From positions 186,001 through 250,000 of the forward strand of contig JAFVPD010000030.1 in assembly GCA_017505535.1 (NCBI GenBank): 64,000 bases of DNA. Direction: 5' to 3'. The DNA comes from Muribaculaceae bacterium (GTDB lineage Bacteria > Bacteroidota > Bacteroidia > Bacteroidales > Muribaculaceae). The notes below the pieces were generated by a model. That model ran no database searches and was not told the origin of the DNA. It saw only the letters and a list, made by a program, of their open reading frames with translations. Shown here piece by piece: positions 47,750-56,743 of the stretch; positions within the stretch are counted from its first letter, which is position 1, and the number at the start of each line of letters is the position of its first letter. A program made the translations under genes and the position numbers.

Positions 47750-49087
47750 ATGGATATCAATAACATCATGACCTCATTAGAGGAAAAACACCCTGGAGAA
47801 AATGAATATCTACAGGCAGTGAGAGAGGTGCTTCAATCAGTTGAAGAAGTTTATAACCAACACCCCGAGTTTGAAAAAGCACGAATAATCGAGCGTATGG
47901 TTGAGCCTGACAAAATTGTCACATTCCGCGTGACATGGATTGATGACAAGGGTGATGTTCAAACCAATATCGGATATCGAGTCCAATTCAACAATGCAAT
48001 TGGCCCATACAAGGGAGGTATCAGATTCCACGCTTCAGTAAATCTATCAATCCTAAAATTCTTGGGCTTTGAGCAAACATTCAAAAATGCATTAACTACA
48101 TTGCCAATGGGTGGTGGCAAAGGTGGCTCCGATTTTTCGCCACGAGGCAAAAGCGACCGTGAAATTATGCGATTCTGCCAAGCTTTTATGCTTGGGCTAT
48201 GGAAAAACCTTGGGCCCGATCGCGATGTCCCTGCCGGAGATATAGGTGTAGGAGCTCGCGAAGTTGGATATATGTATGGAATGTACAAAAAACTCATTGA
48301 GGAGCATACCGGTACATTTACTGGCAAAGGCTTAGATTTTGGCGGTTCACGAATTAGACCTGAAGCAACTGGCTTTGGTGCTCTATATTTTGTTCAAAAC
48401 ATGCTTGCAAAAAAAGGCGACACTCTTGAAGGCAAGACTGTAGCCATTTCAGGTTTTGGAAATGTAGCATGGGGTGCTGCACTGAAAGCAACAGAACTCG
48501 GAGCTAAAGTTGTCACAATTTCAGGCCCTGACGGATATATATATGATTCGGAGGGAATTAGTGGAGAAAAGATTGACTATATGCTTGAGCTACGCGCGTC
48601 GGGCGATGATATAGTTGCTCCTTACGCTGAGAAATATCCATCGGCAACTTTCTATGAAGGTCGCAAGCCCTGGGAACAAAAAGTAGATATCGCACTTCCG
48701 TGCGCTACTCAAAACGAGCTCAACGAACATGATGCAGCCCAACTCGTAGCGAATAAGACATTATGCGTTGCCGAAGTTTCAAATATGGGTTGTACACCTG
48801 AAGCAATTGAAACATTCATTCAAAACAAACTCATGTATGCCCCGGGTAAAGCCGTAAATGCCGGTGGTGTTGCCACTTCAGGCCTTGAAATGAGCCAAAA
48901 CGCAATGCATCTCACATGGAGCGAAGAAGAAGTAGATCAAAAACTTCACGGCATCATGAAAGATATTCACACTCAATGCGTGAAATATGGTACACAACCC
49001 GATGGATACATCAATTACATGAAAGGTGCAAATATTGCCGGATTCATGAAAGTAGCTAACGCAATGATGGGACAAGGTATTATATAA
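47750..49087 (+). CDS. gdhA: NADP-type glutamate dehydrogenase
   Basis: Gdh interconverts 2-oxoglutarate plus ammonium and glutamate. The 445-residue protein is the hexameric class of about 450 residues. The substrate site is RVQFNNAIGPYKGGIRFH and LPMGGGKGGSDF with the catalytic Lys, followed by PAGDIGVGAREVGYMYG. The nucleotide site is VAISGFGNVAWGAALKA; the residues after strand 2 (TISGPDGYIY) fit the NADP(H)-preferring biosynthetic form. It has its own promoter and a strong terminator. Confidence 0.96.
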   Translation: MDINNIMTSLEEKHPGENEYLQAVREVLQSVEEVYNQHPEFEKARIIERMVEPDKIVTFRVTWIDDKGDVQTNIGYRVQFNNAIGPYKGGIRFHASVNLSILKFLGFEQTFKNALTTLPMGGGKGGSDFSPRGKSDREIMRFCQAFMLGLWKNLGPDRDVPAGDIGVGAREVGYMYGMYKKLIEEHTGTFTGKGLDFGGSRIRPEATGFGALYFVQNMLAKKGDTLEGKTVAISGFGNVAWGAALKATELGAKVVTISGPDGYIYDSEGISGEKIDYMLELRASGDDIVAPYAEKYPSATFYEGRKPWEQKVDIALPCATQNELNEHDAAQLVANKTLCVAEVSNMGCTPEAIETFIQNKLMYAPGKAVNAGGVATSGLEMSQNAMHLTWSEEEVDQKLHGIMKDIHTQCVKYGTQPDGYINYMKGANIAGFMKVANAMMGQGII

Positions 49088-49101
49088 TCGTAATATATCG
49101 C

Positions 49102-49140
49102 AAATAGGCTGTGCCTGGATATAGGCACAGCCTATTTTGT
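49102..49140 (+). terminator. Intrinsic terminator after gdhA
   Basis: A perfect 15-bp stem (49102-49116 with 49123-49137, AAATAGGCTGTGCCT) and a 6-nt loop is followed by TTTTGT. Confidence 0.92.
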
Positions 49141-49212
49141 AACCATTTTGTGGTGTTTCGTTAATTATATCATTTTAAACCTCATTTAGTTACTTCTTCA
49201 TCTTTATTTTGC

Positions 49213-49220
49213 TATCTTTG
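49213..49220 (+). promoter_or_regulatory. -7 box abutting the RHS fragment start
   Basis: TATCTTTG matches TAnnTTTG and ends 4 bp before ATG 49225. The nearest TTTA (49185-49188) is a few bp too far for a good -33 box. Confidence 0.45.
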
Positions 49221-49224
49221 CGCT

Positions 49225-50421
49225 ATGGCAGACTTCTATCATAAAAGAAAAAGCATCAAATTTATCGGCGCGAATGAGGCGCAAATAAATAGATTTACTG
49301 CATACCCTAACCCATATATGGTTTATAATGGGTCAAGATATTACAAACATATATATATTGGTTCAGATAGAATCGTATCAAAAGTTTCAGCTAACAATCC
49401 AGACTATGACCCTCGTCAAGTTGATTGTGCCGGAAATAGCTTAACAGGTTATACCGTCAAACTTCAATCGCAGCAGCAAGCATTGAGCGATAGTGTTGCT
49501 TCAATATATGCGAAATTTGAAGTACCATACTATCCTAACAATAATGATGATTATGGTTATAATTGGAATGATGGACTTCGTCGTTCAGTCTCCAATCCTG
49601 ATAGCTATGGAGAATTAGCTTACTTCTATCATTCTGATCATTTGGGTAGTACCTCGTTTGTTACAGATGCTAATGGAGAGGTTTCTCAACATGTGGAATA
49701 TGTTCCTTTCGGTGAAGTATTTATTGAGGAGCGTAATAATACTTGGAATACTCCATATTTATTCAATGCTAAGGAACTCGACGAGGAAACAGGTTTGTAC
49801 TACTATGGTGCAAGGTACTATGATCCAAGAATATCACTCTGGTTATCTACTGACCCAATGGAGTTGAAATATCCGAATGTCTCGACATATGCGTATTGCT
49901 TAAATAATCCGATTAAACATTTTGATTATGAAGGTGGTGAGCCTATAGGTGCAATAGTTGAAGGTGTTGTGAGTTTTGGAGTATCTGCTGGAGTGGATTT
50001 TGTGTCAAATTGGCTAATAGGTGGGCAGGATGTTAAAACGGCTTTGTGTAATGTCTCATGGGGTTCAGCAATATTTGACGGGATATCAACTGCTGGTTTA
50101 TCTCTTTTTATAAATGGTACGGGCTCAGCTAAAACACTCGCAAAAATTGCAAAAAGCAAAAGTGGAAAGATTACATACGATATTGTTCAGAATTTAATTT
50201 CCAATATAACCGAAAATTTTGAAATAGGTAAATATGAATCATTTTCGGACATTGAGTTTAAAACCGAATTTTTATGGGCTACCGTAGAAGCTCTGCTATA
50301 CAATGGATTTAATTCTCGTGCAGAAGAACTTATGGAGTCTTTTCGTGACTCAAATAAAAAACTATATAATAAATATCAAAAATTGCGTATGAATCAAGAC
50401 GCTGGTAAAAGTGAGATTTGA
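49225..50421 (+). CDS. Orphan RHS repeat-associated core protein with variable C-terminal tip
   Basis: The 398-residue product lacks a signal peptide and almost all RHS repeats. It begins with a short end-of-repeat piece (YMVYNGSRYYKHIYIGSDRIV), then the RHS core (about 130-235): FYHSDHLGSTSFVTDANGE, YVPFGE, FNAKELDEETGLYYYGARYYDP and NPIKHFDYEGG. The tip (236-398) has a Gly/Ser-rich hydrophobic stretch and a Lys/Glu-rich end I cannot name; RHS tips are usually toxins. The frame stops at TGA 50419 but stays open for 51 more codons, so this may be a decayed or interrupted gene. The downstream gene overlaps that extension as immunity genes do. Confidence 0.8.
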   Translation: MADFYHKRKSIKFIGANEAQINRFTAYPNPYMVYNGSRYYKHIYIGSDRIVSKVSANNPDYDPRQVDCAGNSLTGYTVKLQSQQQALSDSVASIYAKFEVPYYPNNNDDYGYNWNDGLRRSVSNPDSYGELAYFYHSDHLGSTSFVTDANGEVSQHVEYVPFGEVFIEERNNTWNTPYLFNAKELDEETGLYYYGARYYDPRISLWLSTDPMELKYPNVSTYAYCLNNPIKHFDYEGGEPIGAIVEGVVSFGVSAGVDFVSNWLIGGQDVKTALCNVSWGSAIFDGISTAGLSLFINGTGSAKTLAKIAKSKSGKITYDIVQNLISNITENFEIGKYESFSDIEFKTEFLWATVEALLYNGFNSRAEELMESFRDSNKKLYNKYQKLRMNQDAGKSEI

Positions 50422-50577
50422 ATAGCAAGAGATGAAAATCAAGTAAGTATTGCGACGAAGAGAAGTATAAGTAGTGGTGTAAAGTATGTAACTGAAGATA
50501 TTAATGCTAATGCGACAACTAAGTCTACAGTTAAAACATTAAGAGCCTATGATGAAGAAAATAAAAACAAAAAATAA
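50422..50577 (+). pseudogene. In-frame continuation of the RHS tip beyond the TGA
   Basis: Read in the frame of the RHS gene, 51 sense codons follow the TGA at 50419-50421 (starting IARDENQVSIATKR, ending DEENKNKK) before TAA 50575. They include no ATG of their own. The simplest reading is a longer ancestral tip of about 450 residues with one nonsense change. Confidence 0.5.
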
Positions 50578-51088
50578 AGCAAGGATATGGAAATTGGTCT
50601 ATGTTTCTTCTATTTTAATTGCATTTAAGATATATAATAGCATATTAATAGACTCAGATTTAATTGGCTATATCGTATTTGGAACAATTGTTGTAACTTC
50701 TATAATAATAGGATATTGCAAGTATCGTAAATTTAGTATATTGTTAGCATTAGAGTATATATTCGACTTTGGACCAATAGTTTCACTAATATTTCTAAGT
50801 TCGATTTATGTACCCAAGTATATGATTAATACAGAAAACCATACTGAAGTATATGAATTGCCATTAAAGAGATATGATAGGAGACATCGTTCATTTAATA
50901 ATTATTATGTGGTGTTTGAGTTTAAGAATGAGACCTATTATAGATGGGAAACAGGATTTACTTTTAATAGTAAATTATTAAAGAATGGCACATATGATGA
51001 AGATGATTGTTATATTACACTGAAAACAATTAGTTATCTTCCTTATATTTATATAATTGAAGACTTGATTATAAGTAAAAAGGAATAA
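50549..51088 (+). CDS. Small membrane protein, putative immunity protein of the RHS tip
   Basis: The 179-residue protein has about three transmembrane segments (roughly 15-32, 37-56 and 66-86) and a ~90-residue soluble C-terminal part rich in Tyr and charged residues (RYDRRHRSFNNYYVVFEFKNE). I recognise no family. The sequence is visibly richer in A and T than neighbouring core genes, which suggests transfer. Its ATG (50549 or 50552) lies inside the extension of the RHS frame, the usual place for an immunity gene. Function by position only. Confidence 0.6.
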   Translation: MMKKIKTKNKARIWKLVYVSSILIAFKIYNSILIDSDLIGYIVFGTIVVTSIIIGYCKYRKFSILLALEYIFDFGPIVSLIFLSSIYVPKYMINTENHTEVYELPLKRYDRRHRSFNNYYVVFEFKNETYYRWETGFTFNSKLLKNGTYDEDDCYITLKTISYLPYIYIIEDLIISKKE

Positions 51089-51404
51089 AGAGTATATTAA
51101 AGTTATTAACAGCTTCTGAAAGGATGTCTCTCTAGACAACGCCAATTATGAATCTGTTTCAAAGTCCTTTTTGCTCGTAAAATTTGAATATATTAGTACA
51201 TTTCATTTTAACTTCGTTTTAACCACTTGGTTCTTTGCTTTAGGGTGAGCCGAGTGGTTTTCATTTATCGTTATCGGGCAATTCACGGTTCAGTCGATTT
51301 TTAGTGAGGATAACATCACTAATGTATAATCCAACCTTGTAACAAATCGTGCGAAGCACGTCTCCCACACAAAATAACTACTGAGCCATAACGGGCCTCA
51401 AATA
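51089..51404. other. Intergenic region after the RHS locus
   Basis: About 315 bp without a supported gene. It contains a plus-strand terminator (51221-51265) and a small hairpin CGTGC-GAA-GCACG (51348-51360) that could help end the minus-strand PAP2 transcript. No insertion-sequence ends or direct repeats were recognised. Confidence 0.5.
51221..51265 (+). terminator. Probable terminator of the RHS/immunity transcript
   Basis: AACCACTTGG (51221-51230) pairs with CCGAGTGGTT (51250-51259) with one G-T pair; a 19-nt loop and TTTT-type tail follow. Confidence 0.65.
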
Positions 51405-52118
51405 TTACACCCAAGCAATAAATGAATAAACAAGAATTAATGCCGATGTTGTACACCCCACTAAAATCATTATGTCGGCAAGATGGTATGGAACTGACTT
51501 TGAGCCAATTTCCAAACTGCCATTTGCCGATTTGAAATAATAGCTCCGAGGGTGTGAAAGCTTTTGTGCGACATATCTTGAGCCACAATATACTATCGCA
51601 GCAATTGACGATCCGACAAGAGCTCCTATAATCAAGTCGCCGGGATAGTGAACTCCCAAATAAAGTCTTGAATAGGAGTTTAAAATAGCCCACCCGAATA
51701 TAAAACAGGTAAAACGCCGAGACGCAAATAAAAAAGAACAAAATGTAGCTAACGCAAAAGAGTTGGCCGCATGACATGAAGGGAATCCATATTGTCCACC
51801 TCTATACCCGTCAACAATATGAACTTCCGAATGAATGGGATTGGCCAAATTGGAAGGACGTAGTCGCTCAACAAAGGGACGAATATAAGAGGCACATATT
51901 TGATCGGCCAATGCTATTGCCAACACTATACCGATGACGTAGGTAGTTGCTACTTTCCACCCAAATCTACGATATAATATAAATAAAATTACAGAGTACA
52001 TCGGAGCCCAAATAATTTTACCGGTAAAAGCCTTCATAAAATAATCAAAAAAAGGCAGATGTAAATCATTCAGAGCCAAAAATAGTTTTGTATCTATCTC
52101 AATGAGAAAATCAAGCAT
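51405..52118 (-). CDS. PAP2 family phosphatase, membrane-bound
   Basis: The 237-residue protein has five or six transmembrane segments and the three PAP2 motifs: RPFVERLRP (80-88, Arg in place of the usual first Lys), PSCHAAN (113-119) and SRLYLGVHYPGD (150-161) with the catalytic His157 and Asp161. The usual PSGH is PSCH here. Such enzymes dephosphorylate undecaprenyl pyrophosphate or phosphatidate-type lipids. The ATG at 52118 is used rather than the in-frame TTG at 52124. A C-terminal ~40-residue extension ends in another membrane segment. Confidence 0.87.
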   Translation of the reverse strand: MLDFLIEIDTKLFLALNDLHLPFFDYFMKAFTGKIIWAPMYSVILFILYRRFGWKVATTYVIGIVLAIALADQICASYIRPFVERLRPSNLANPIHSEVHIVDGYRGGQYGFPSCHAANSFALATFCSFLFASRRFTCFIFGWAILNSYSRLYLGVHYPGDLIIGALVGSSIAAIVYCGSRYVAQKLSHPRSYYFKSANGSLEIGSKSVPYHLADIMILVGCTTSALILVYSFIAWV

Positions 52119-52295
52119 ATTCAATTATCTGTTGTCTAAATATCCAATTGCGTCCCTTATCTTAGAGTCCGAATTGTCGGCAAAATTAATCCTTTTATCC
52201 AAAACAGCCTAATTAATTTGCCATTATTTACCCAATATTGTCCATTTTGTAACATCAGCGATGAATATGCACATACCTTTATTAAAAATTAATAT

Positions 52296-52329
52296 AAAAC
52301 AAGGCGGATACATCTAAATGCATCCGCCC
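52296..52329 (-). terminator. Probable terminator of the dcp operon
   Basis: A hairpin with arms GGCGGAT (52304-52310) and ATCCGCC (52323-52329), continued by a CAT/ATG pair across one mismatch, is followed on the minus strand by TTTTA. It lies 27 bp past the M3 peptidase stop. Confidence 0.75.
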
Positions 52330-52355
52330 TGCGAAATCTATTGAGATAGGTTTAT

Positions 52356-54461
52356 TTATTTCTTGATTCCGTCACGAATAAGGAGAGCATCAATCGTTGC
52401 ATCGTGACCACGGAAACGACGGTACAATTCTGCCGGATGTTCAGTTCCTCCCATCATAAGGATATTTTCACGGAATGAGTCGGCCGAAGCTTTATCATAG
52501 ATTCCATTTTCGAGGAATACAGAGAAGGCGTCAGCATCAAGCACTTCAGCCCATTTATAGCTGTAATATCCTGCGGCATATCCACCTGAGAAAATGTGAC
52601 TAAATTGAGGTGAGAAGATACAACCATCTACAACGGGGAACATTTGCACAGATGCAATAGCTTCGTTTTCAAATTTTGCGACGTCATCAACAGGAGCTGT
52701 TATTGAATGCCAAGCCATATCAGAAAGGCCAAAGCTCAATTGTCGTAGGCATGAATAGGCAGCGCCAAACTGAGATGAAGCTATAATCTTGTCAACAAGT
52801 TCTTGTGGTATAGGTTGGCCTGTTTCATAATGTTTGGCAAAACCATCAAGGAATTCTTTTTGTGTGAGGAAATTTTCATTGAACTGTGAAGGCAATTCAA
52901 CGAAATCGCGATAAACCGCAGTGCCGGAAAGTGATGCGTATTTTGTATTTGAAAGCAATCCATGTAAAGCATGTCCAAATTCATGCAAGAATGTTTCAAC
53001 TTCATAGAAAGTCAACAACGAGGGTTTACTGTCGGTTGGTTTTGTGAAATTCATTACGATAGATACATGAGGTCTCACATTAGTACCATCTTCAGCAACA
53101 CATTGATCTTTGAAGCCGGTCATCCAAGCTCCGGGACGTTTGCTATCGCGCGGGAAGAAATCGGTGTATATCATACCAAGATATTGCCCTACTGAATCAG
53201 TAACTTCAAAAGCTGTTACATCGGGGTGATATACTTGAACACCTTCGGCTTTAGTGAAATGGATATTATAAAGTTTTGTAGCCAATCCAAATACACCGTC
53301 AATAACATTATTCAACTCAAAATAAGGACGAAGCTCCTCTTCATTATAGCTATATTTCGCATTTTTAAGTTTGTTTGAATAATAGCTATAATCCCAAGCA
53401 TTTAGTGTCACAGGCTTACCTTCAAGTGTTGCTGCATAAGATGATATTTCCTCAAATTCAGCTTGTTGAGCCGGACGATAAGCATCTCTTAGGCTATTCA
53501 ATAAATTATAAACGTTCTCAGGTGTTTCAGCCATTGTGCGTTCAAGACTGTAGTGAGCATAAGTGTCCTTTCCAAACAATTTAGCTATTTGATGACGAAT
53601 TTCAACAATACGTTTAACGACATCTATATTTGAAAATTCGCCCGATTGATTGCGACCATTATACAAACGGTACATTTTTTCACGCAAATCAGCTCGATCG
53701 GAATACTTCATGAATGCCATATAAGTAGGTTGAGCAAGAGTAAATAAATATTCACCCTCCTTCCCGGCTTCTTTTGCAGCAAGAGCAGCTGCCTCAATTG
53801 AGCTCTCGGGTAGTCCTGACAAATCATCGGCAGTCAGCCAAATTTGATATGTAGCCAATTCCTTTTGAACATTTTGACCGAAACGAGTTGTGAGTTCTGA
53901 AAGTTCGGCTTTTAGCTTACGGTATGTATCTCTATCATCTCCCTCAAGCAATGCGCCTGAACGAGCAAAAGAATCATAGGTGCGTTGAAGCAACATTTTG
54001 TCTTCGGCATCTAAATCAATCGAGTCTTGCATTTCATAAACCTCTTTAATGCGAGTCCATAATCCCTCATTAAGAGATATATTTGTTGAATGTTCCGACA
54101 ACTTTGCAGAAACTCTGATTGAAATATCCATGAGTTCATCATCGCTATTGGCTGAAATCATTGGATAAAAAACGCCAAGCACTCGATCTAGCAGTTCACT
54201 GCTACGCTCAAGAGCAACGATAGTGTTTTCAAACGTTGGACGAGACCTTTGATTGACAATTGAAGCAATAGCCTCATTTTGCAAAGTAATACCACTATCT
54301 ATTGCCTCTTCAAAATGAGAATTATTGATTTTATCAAAAGGAGGAGTTTGATGAGGAGTATCAAACTCGGAATAGAACGGGTTTTCATTGGCTGATTTTT
54401 CCATACATGAAGTCATTCCAAGAGTGATTAAAGTTAATACACTAAAAATAAATTTTCTCAT
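52356..54461 (-). CDS. dcp: M3 family metallopeptidase, peptidyl-dipeptidase Dcp-like lipoprotein
   Basis: The 701-residue protein has a lipoprotein signal ending GMTSC (residue 19) and the M3 zinc site HEFGH (493-497), with the downstream glutamate in DFVELPSQFNENF. Dcp enzymes remove C-terminal dipeptides from peptides in the periplasm. The overall length and the N-terminal helical cap (FDKINNSHFEEAI) fit Dcp better than oligopeptidase F. It is the last gene of a probable HD-TPR-dcp operon, 23 bp after the TPR gene. Confidence 0.92.
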   Translation of the reverse strand: MRKFIFSVLTLITLGMTSCMEKSANENPFYSEFDTPHQTPPFDKINNSHFEEAIDSGITLQNEAIASIVNQRSRPTFENTIVALERSSELLDRVLGVFYPMISANSDDELMDISIRVSAKLSEHSTNISLNEGLWTRIKEVYEMQDSIDLDAEDKMLLQRTYDSFARSGALLEGDDRDTYRKLKAELSELTTRFGQNVQKELATYQIWLTADDLSGLPESSIEAAALAAKEAGKEGEYLFTLAQPTYMAFMKYSDRADLREKMYRLYNGRNQSGEFSNIDVVKRIVEIRHQIAKLFGKDTYAHYSLERTMAETPENVYNLLNSLRDAYRPAQQAEFEEISSYAATLEGKPVTLNAWDYSYYSNKLKNAKYSYNEEELRPYFELNNVIDGVFGLATKLYNIHFTKAEGVQVYHPDVTAFEVTDSVGQYLGMIYTDFFPRDSKRPGAWMTGFKDQCVAEDGTNVRPHVSIVMNFTKPTDSKPSLLTFYEVETFLHEFGHALHGLLSNTKYASLSGTAVYRDFVELPSQFNENFLTQKEFLDGFAKHYETGQPIPQELVDKIIASSQFGAAYSCLRQLSFGLSDMAWHSITAPVDDVAKFENEAIASVQMFPVVDGCIFSPQFSHIFSGGYAAGYYSYKWAEVLDADAFSVFLENGIYDKASADSFRENILMMGGTEHPAELYRRFRGHDATIDALLIRDGIKK

Positions 54462-54484
54462 ACTAAATATTATAAAGTTTTGGT

Positions 54485-56689
54485 TTAATTATTGTCATTA
54501 TAAAACACTGCGTCAAGCATAAATGGGACTAATTCCATATTTACATTTAAGCCGTTTAAGTATTGCAAATCATTATTAAACGTGTCAATAAATCGTTGTT
54601 TATCACCAAGGCTCTCATAGCACTTGCAATACATCAAAACAGCTTGTTTGTAATCTAAATTTACAAAATACAAGTGTCCCAAATTCATATAATCCATCGC
54701 CTGAGGTGAAGCACCTATCACCTTTTGATAGTACATCTCACTCTGTTTATAATCTTTTATCATCAATAGACACCACGCCAATTTGCGCCAAGCTGTCGAT
54801 GGGTCTTCCGATAAATATTCAACTTTATGGAAATACTTTATTGCGTCGTCATATGAAGCCACAGCAACCAAGCAATTTCCTATATTAATTGCAACCGAGA
54901 TATCTTCCGGCAATAATAATTCAACTCGTTTGAAATATTCTATGGCCTGAGCATAATTTTGTTTTTGTTTGTAACACACTGCAATGTGCTTGAGAGTCCA
55001 TATATTTTCTCCGTCAAACAACTCAGCCTGTTCAAAATAGCGTAATGCGGCATTTATGTCGCCAAGTTGTTGCATGGCAAAACCCATCTTCTGATATAAT
55101 TGAGCTGATGGGGGCTGAATAGATTCTAATTTATTAAACGCAATCAACGCTTCAGAATAAAATTTTCGTTTAAAATAGAATTCTGAAATCAATGATAGCA
55201 ATTCAGAATCAGACAAATCATCTTCAAGAACGTTTATATCGGCAAGGTTTAACACGCCTTCAAACGGATTGTTAAAATCTACTCTATGGCGATTCAATTT
55301 AAAGAATCGATATAAATCTTGAATATATTTATTAGCAATATTTTCTCGCATTTTATCGGCAGGCAAAAGCTCTGAATTTTGCAATTCCGCAAGATTAATA
55401 TTCTGAGCATTTAGTTGCGAAACCATCATACTGCGATGTGATTCAGGGATAGACTTCATCGAAAGTGCCAACGAATATTTATCGGAGTCGCACAAAAATG
55501 GAGATGAAGCTATGATCGCTGCAAGCGAATCATTTTCACCAAGGGCATCGGTTACCTCAGTACGTTCAGCATAGAATGGTAGAAACCAATTTGAGATAAA
55601 CGAAAAAAACGAGTAGGATTTCAAATGGGAAAAAGTACTCATAAATACATCACTTCCCTCCTGTTGCAACTCCGACAATTCTTTCATTTTATCAGCAATC
55701 CCTGAACTCTCCAACAGTTCTTGCCATTCGGGATTTTCATCAAGTGCTTGAATGTCTATGTCTGCTGTGAAATTGGGCTTGTTTTTGTATAAATCGGGGC
55801 GCAATTTCATCATTTCAGGCAATAATTCATCTTGCATTTTTTGATTTATACGTTCAGTATCGCGTGTTTTTATGAGTTGAAAGAATGCCATTTTCAAATC
55901 TTTATTCCACTGAGGCAAATCTTTTGTCAATGAAATTTGTGCCAACATTTTTGGGCTCAGTTCGCGGTCTTTATATAAGTAAAGGCCTATTAAAGCAGCG
56001 CACAATGATTTTACTGCAATATGTTCATCAGTTGACTGATAGAAGGTCAACAACAATCTCAATCGTGCCTCATCGTAGTATTCCATCAATCCAAGCAAGA
56101 TAGCAGAGATCATCAATTGCTTAAAATGTGGAGGAAAGACCTCCGAATTCATGGCATTTGCCACTGCAGTCTCTTCTTCAACCGATAACGGATATGAAGT
56201 CCATAATCTATTGAAAATGTTCGTCTCTAATTTCTCGCGATTCACTTTAACATCCCTACAATCAGATGTATCACTGTTTTTTGAGAATCGTTGCAATACA
56301 TCGGCAAAGGAAAATTCATCTTCATATTCTTCAAATAACCTCGATAGAGTACCAACATGTTGAGATTCAAGAAGTCGCAATGTCACAAAATAACATTTTG
56401 AGGACTTAGATATTTTCATGGCCTCTCGCTCCGACATATCATACAATCGCAGAAGAGATGATACGATATTTTTATAAACATTTTCTCTTTCAGGGTCCTC
56501 AATACCTTCAATGGTGTATTTTAGCATCATTCGGTAGGACTGCTCTACCCTATCAATTTCTTGGTTAAGACACCATGGACCATATGACACAGCCATATTA
56601 CGCAAAACACTAAATGCGTCATACAACCTAAGCGTCTTAATGCTTTCGGTTATTTGATTTTTATATTTTTGTAAATCTTTATTTATCAT
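54485..56689 (-). CDS. Large TPR-containing protein
   Basis: The 734-residue protein has no signal peptide. The N-terminal ~450 residues are helical and acidic without a motif I know; residues about 520-690 contain at least four tetratricopeptide repeats (QLYQKMGFAMQQLGDINAALRYFEQAE; TLKHIAVCYKQKQNYAQAIEYFKRV). It is a likely cytoplasmic scaffold. It sits between the HD-domain gene (54 bp upstream) and the dcp gene. Confidence 0.75.
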   Translation of the reverse strand: MINKDLQKYKNQITESIKTLRLYDAFSVLRNMAVSYGPWCLNQEIDRVEQSYRMMLKYTIEGIEDPERENVYKNIVSSLLRLYDMSEREAMKISKSSKCYFVTLRLLESQHVGTLSRLFEEYEDEFSFADVLQRFSKNSDTSDCRDVKVNREKLETNIFNRLWTSYPLSVEEETAVANAMNSEVFPPHFKQLMISAILLGLMEYYDEARLRLLLTFYQSTDEHIAVKSLCAALIGLYLYKDRELSPKMLAQISLTKDLPQWNKDLKMAFFQLIKTRDTERINQKMQDELLPEMMKLRPDLYKNKPNFTADIDIQALDENPEWQELLESSGIADKMKELSELQQEGSDVFMSTFSHLKSYSFFSFISNWFLPFYAERTEVTDALGENDSLAAIIASSPFLCDSDKYSLALSMKSIPESHRSMMVSQLNAQNINLAELQNSELLPADKMRENIANKYIQDLYRFFKLNRHRVDFNNPFEGVLNLADINVLEDDLSDSELLSLISEFYFKRKFYSEALIAFNKLESIQPPSAQLYQKMGFAMQQLGDINAALRYFEQAELFDGENIWTLKHIAVCYKQKQNYAQAIEYFKRVELLLPEDISVAINIGNCLVAVASYDDAIKYFHKVEYLSEDPSTAWRKLAWCLLMIKDYKQSEMYYQKVIGASPQAMDYMNLGHLYFVNLDYKQAVLMYCKCYESLGDKQRFIDTFNNDLQYLNGLNVNMELVPFMLDAVFYNDNN

Positions 56690-56743
56690 ATTCCTTACTT
56701 ACTTTTGCTTATATTTTATAGCAAAAGACGTGCCAAGCAGATA

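Noticed and set aside
47550..47771. A 73-codon frame ahead of gdhA
   Set aside because: It begins within the DUF4293 promoter region, covers the gdhA -7 box and overlaps the gdhA start in another frame.
51089..51404. Possible insertion-sequence remnant after the RHS locus
   Set aside because: No transposase fragment, terminal inverted repeats or target duplication could be seen.
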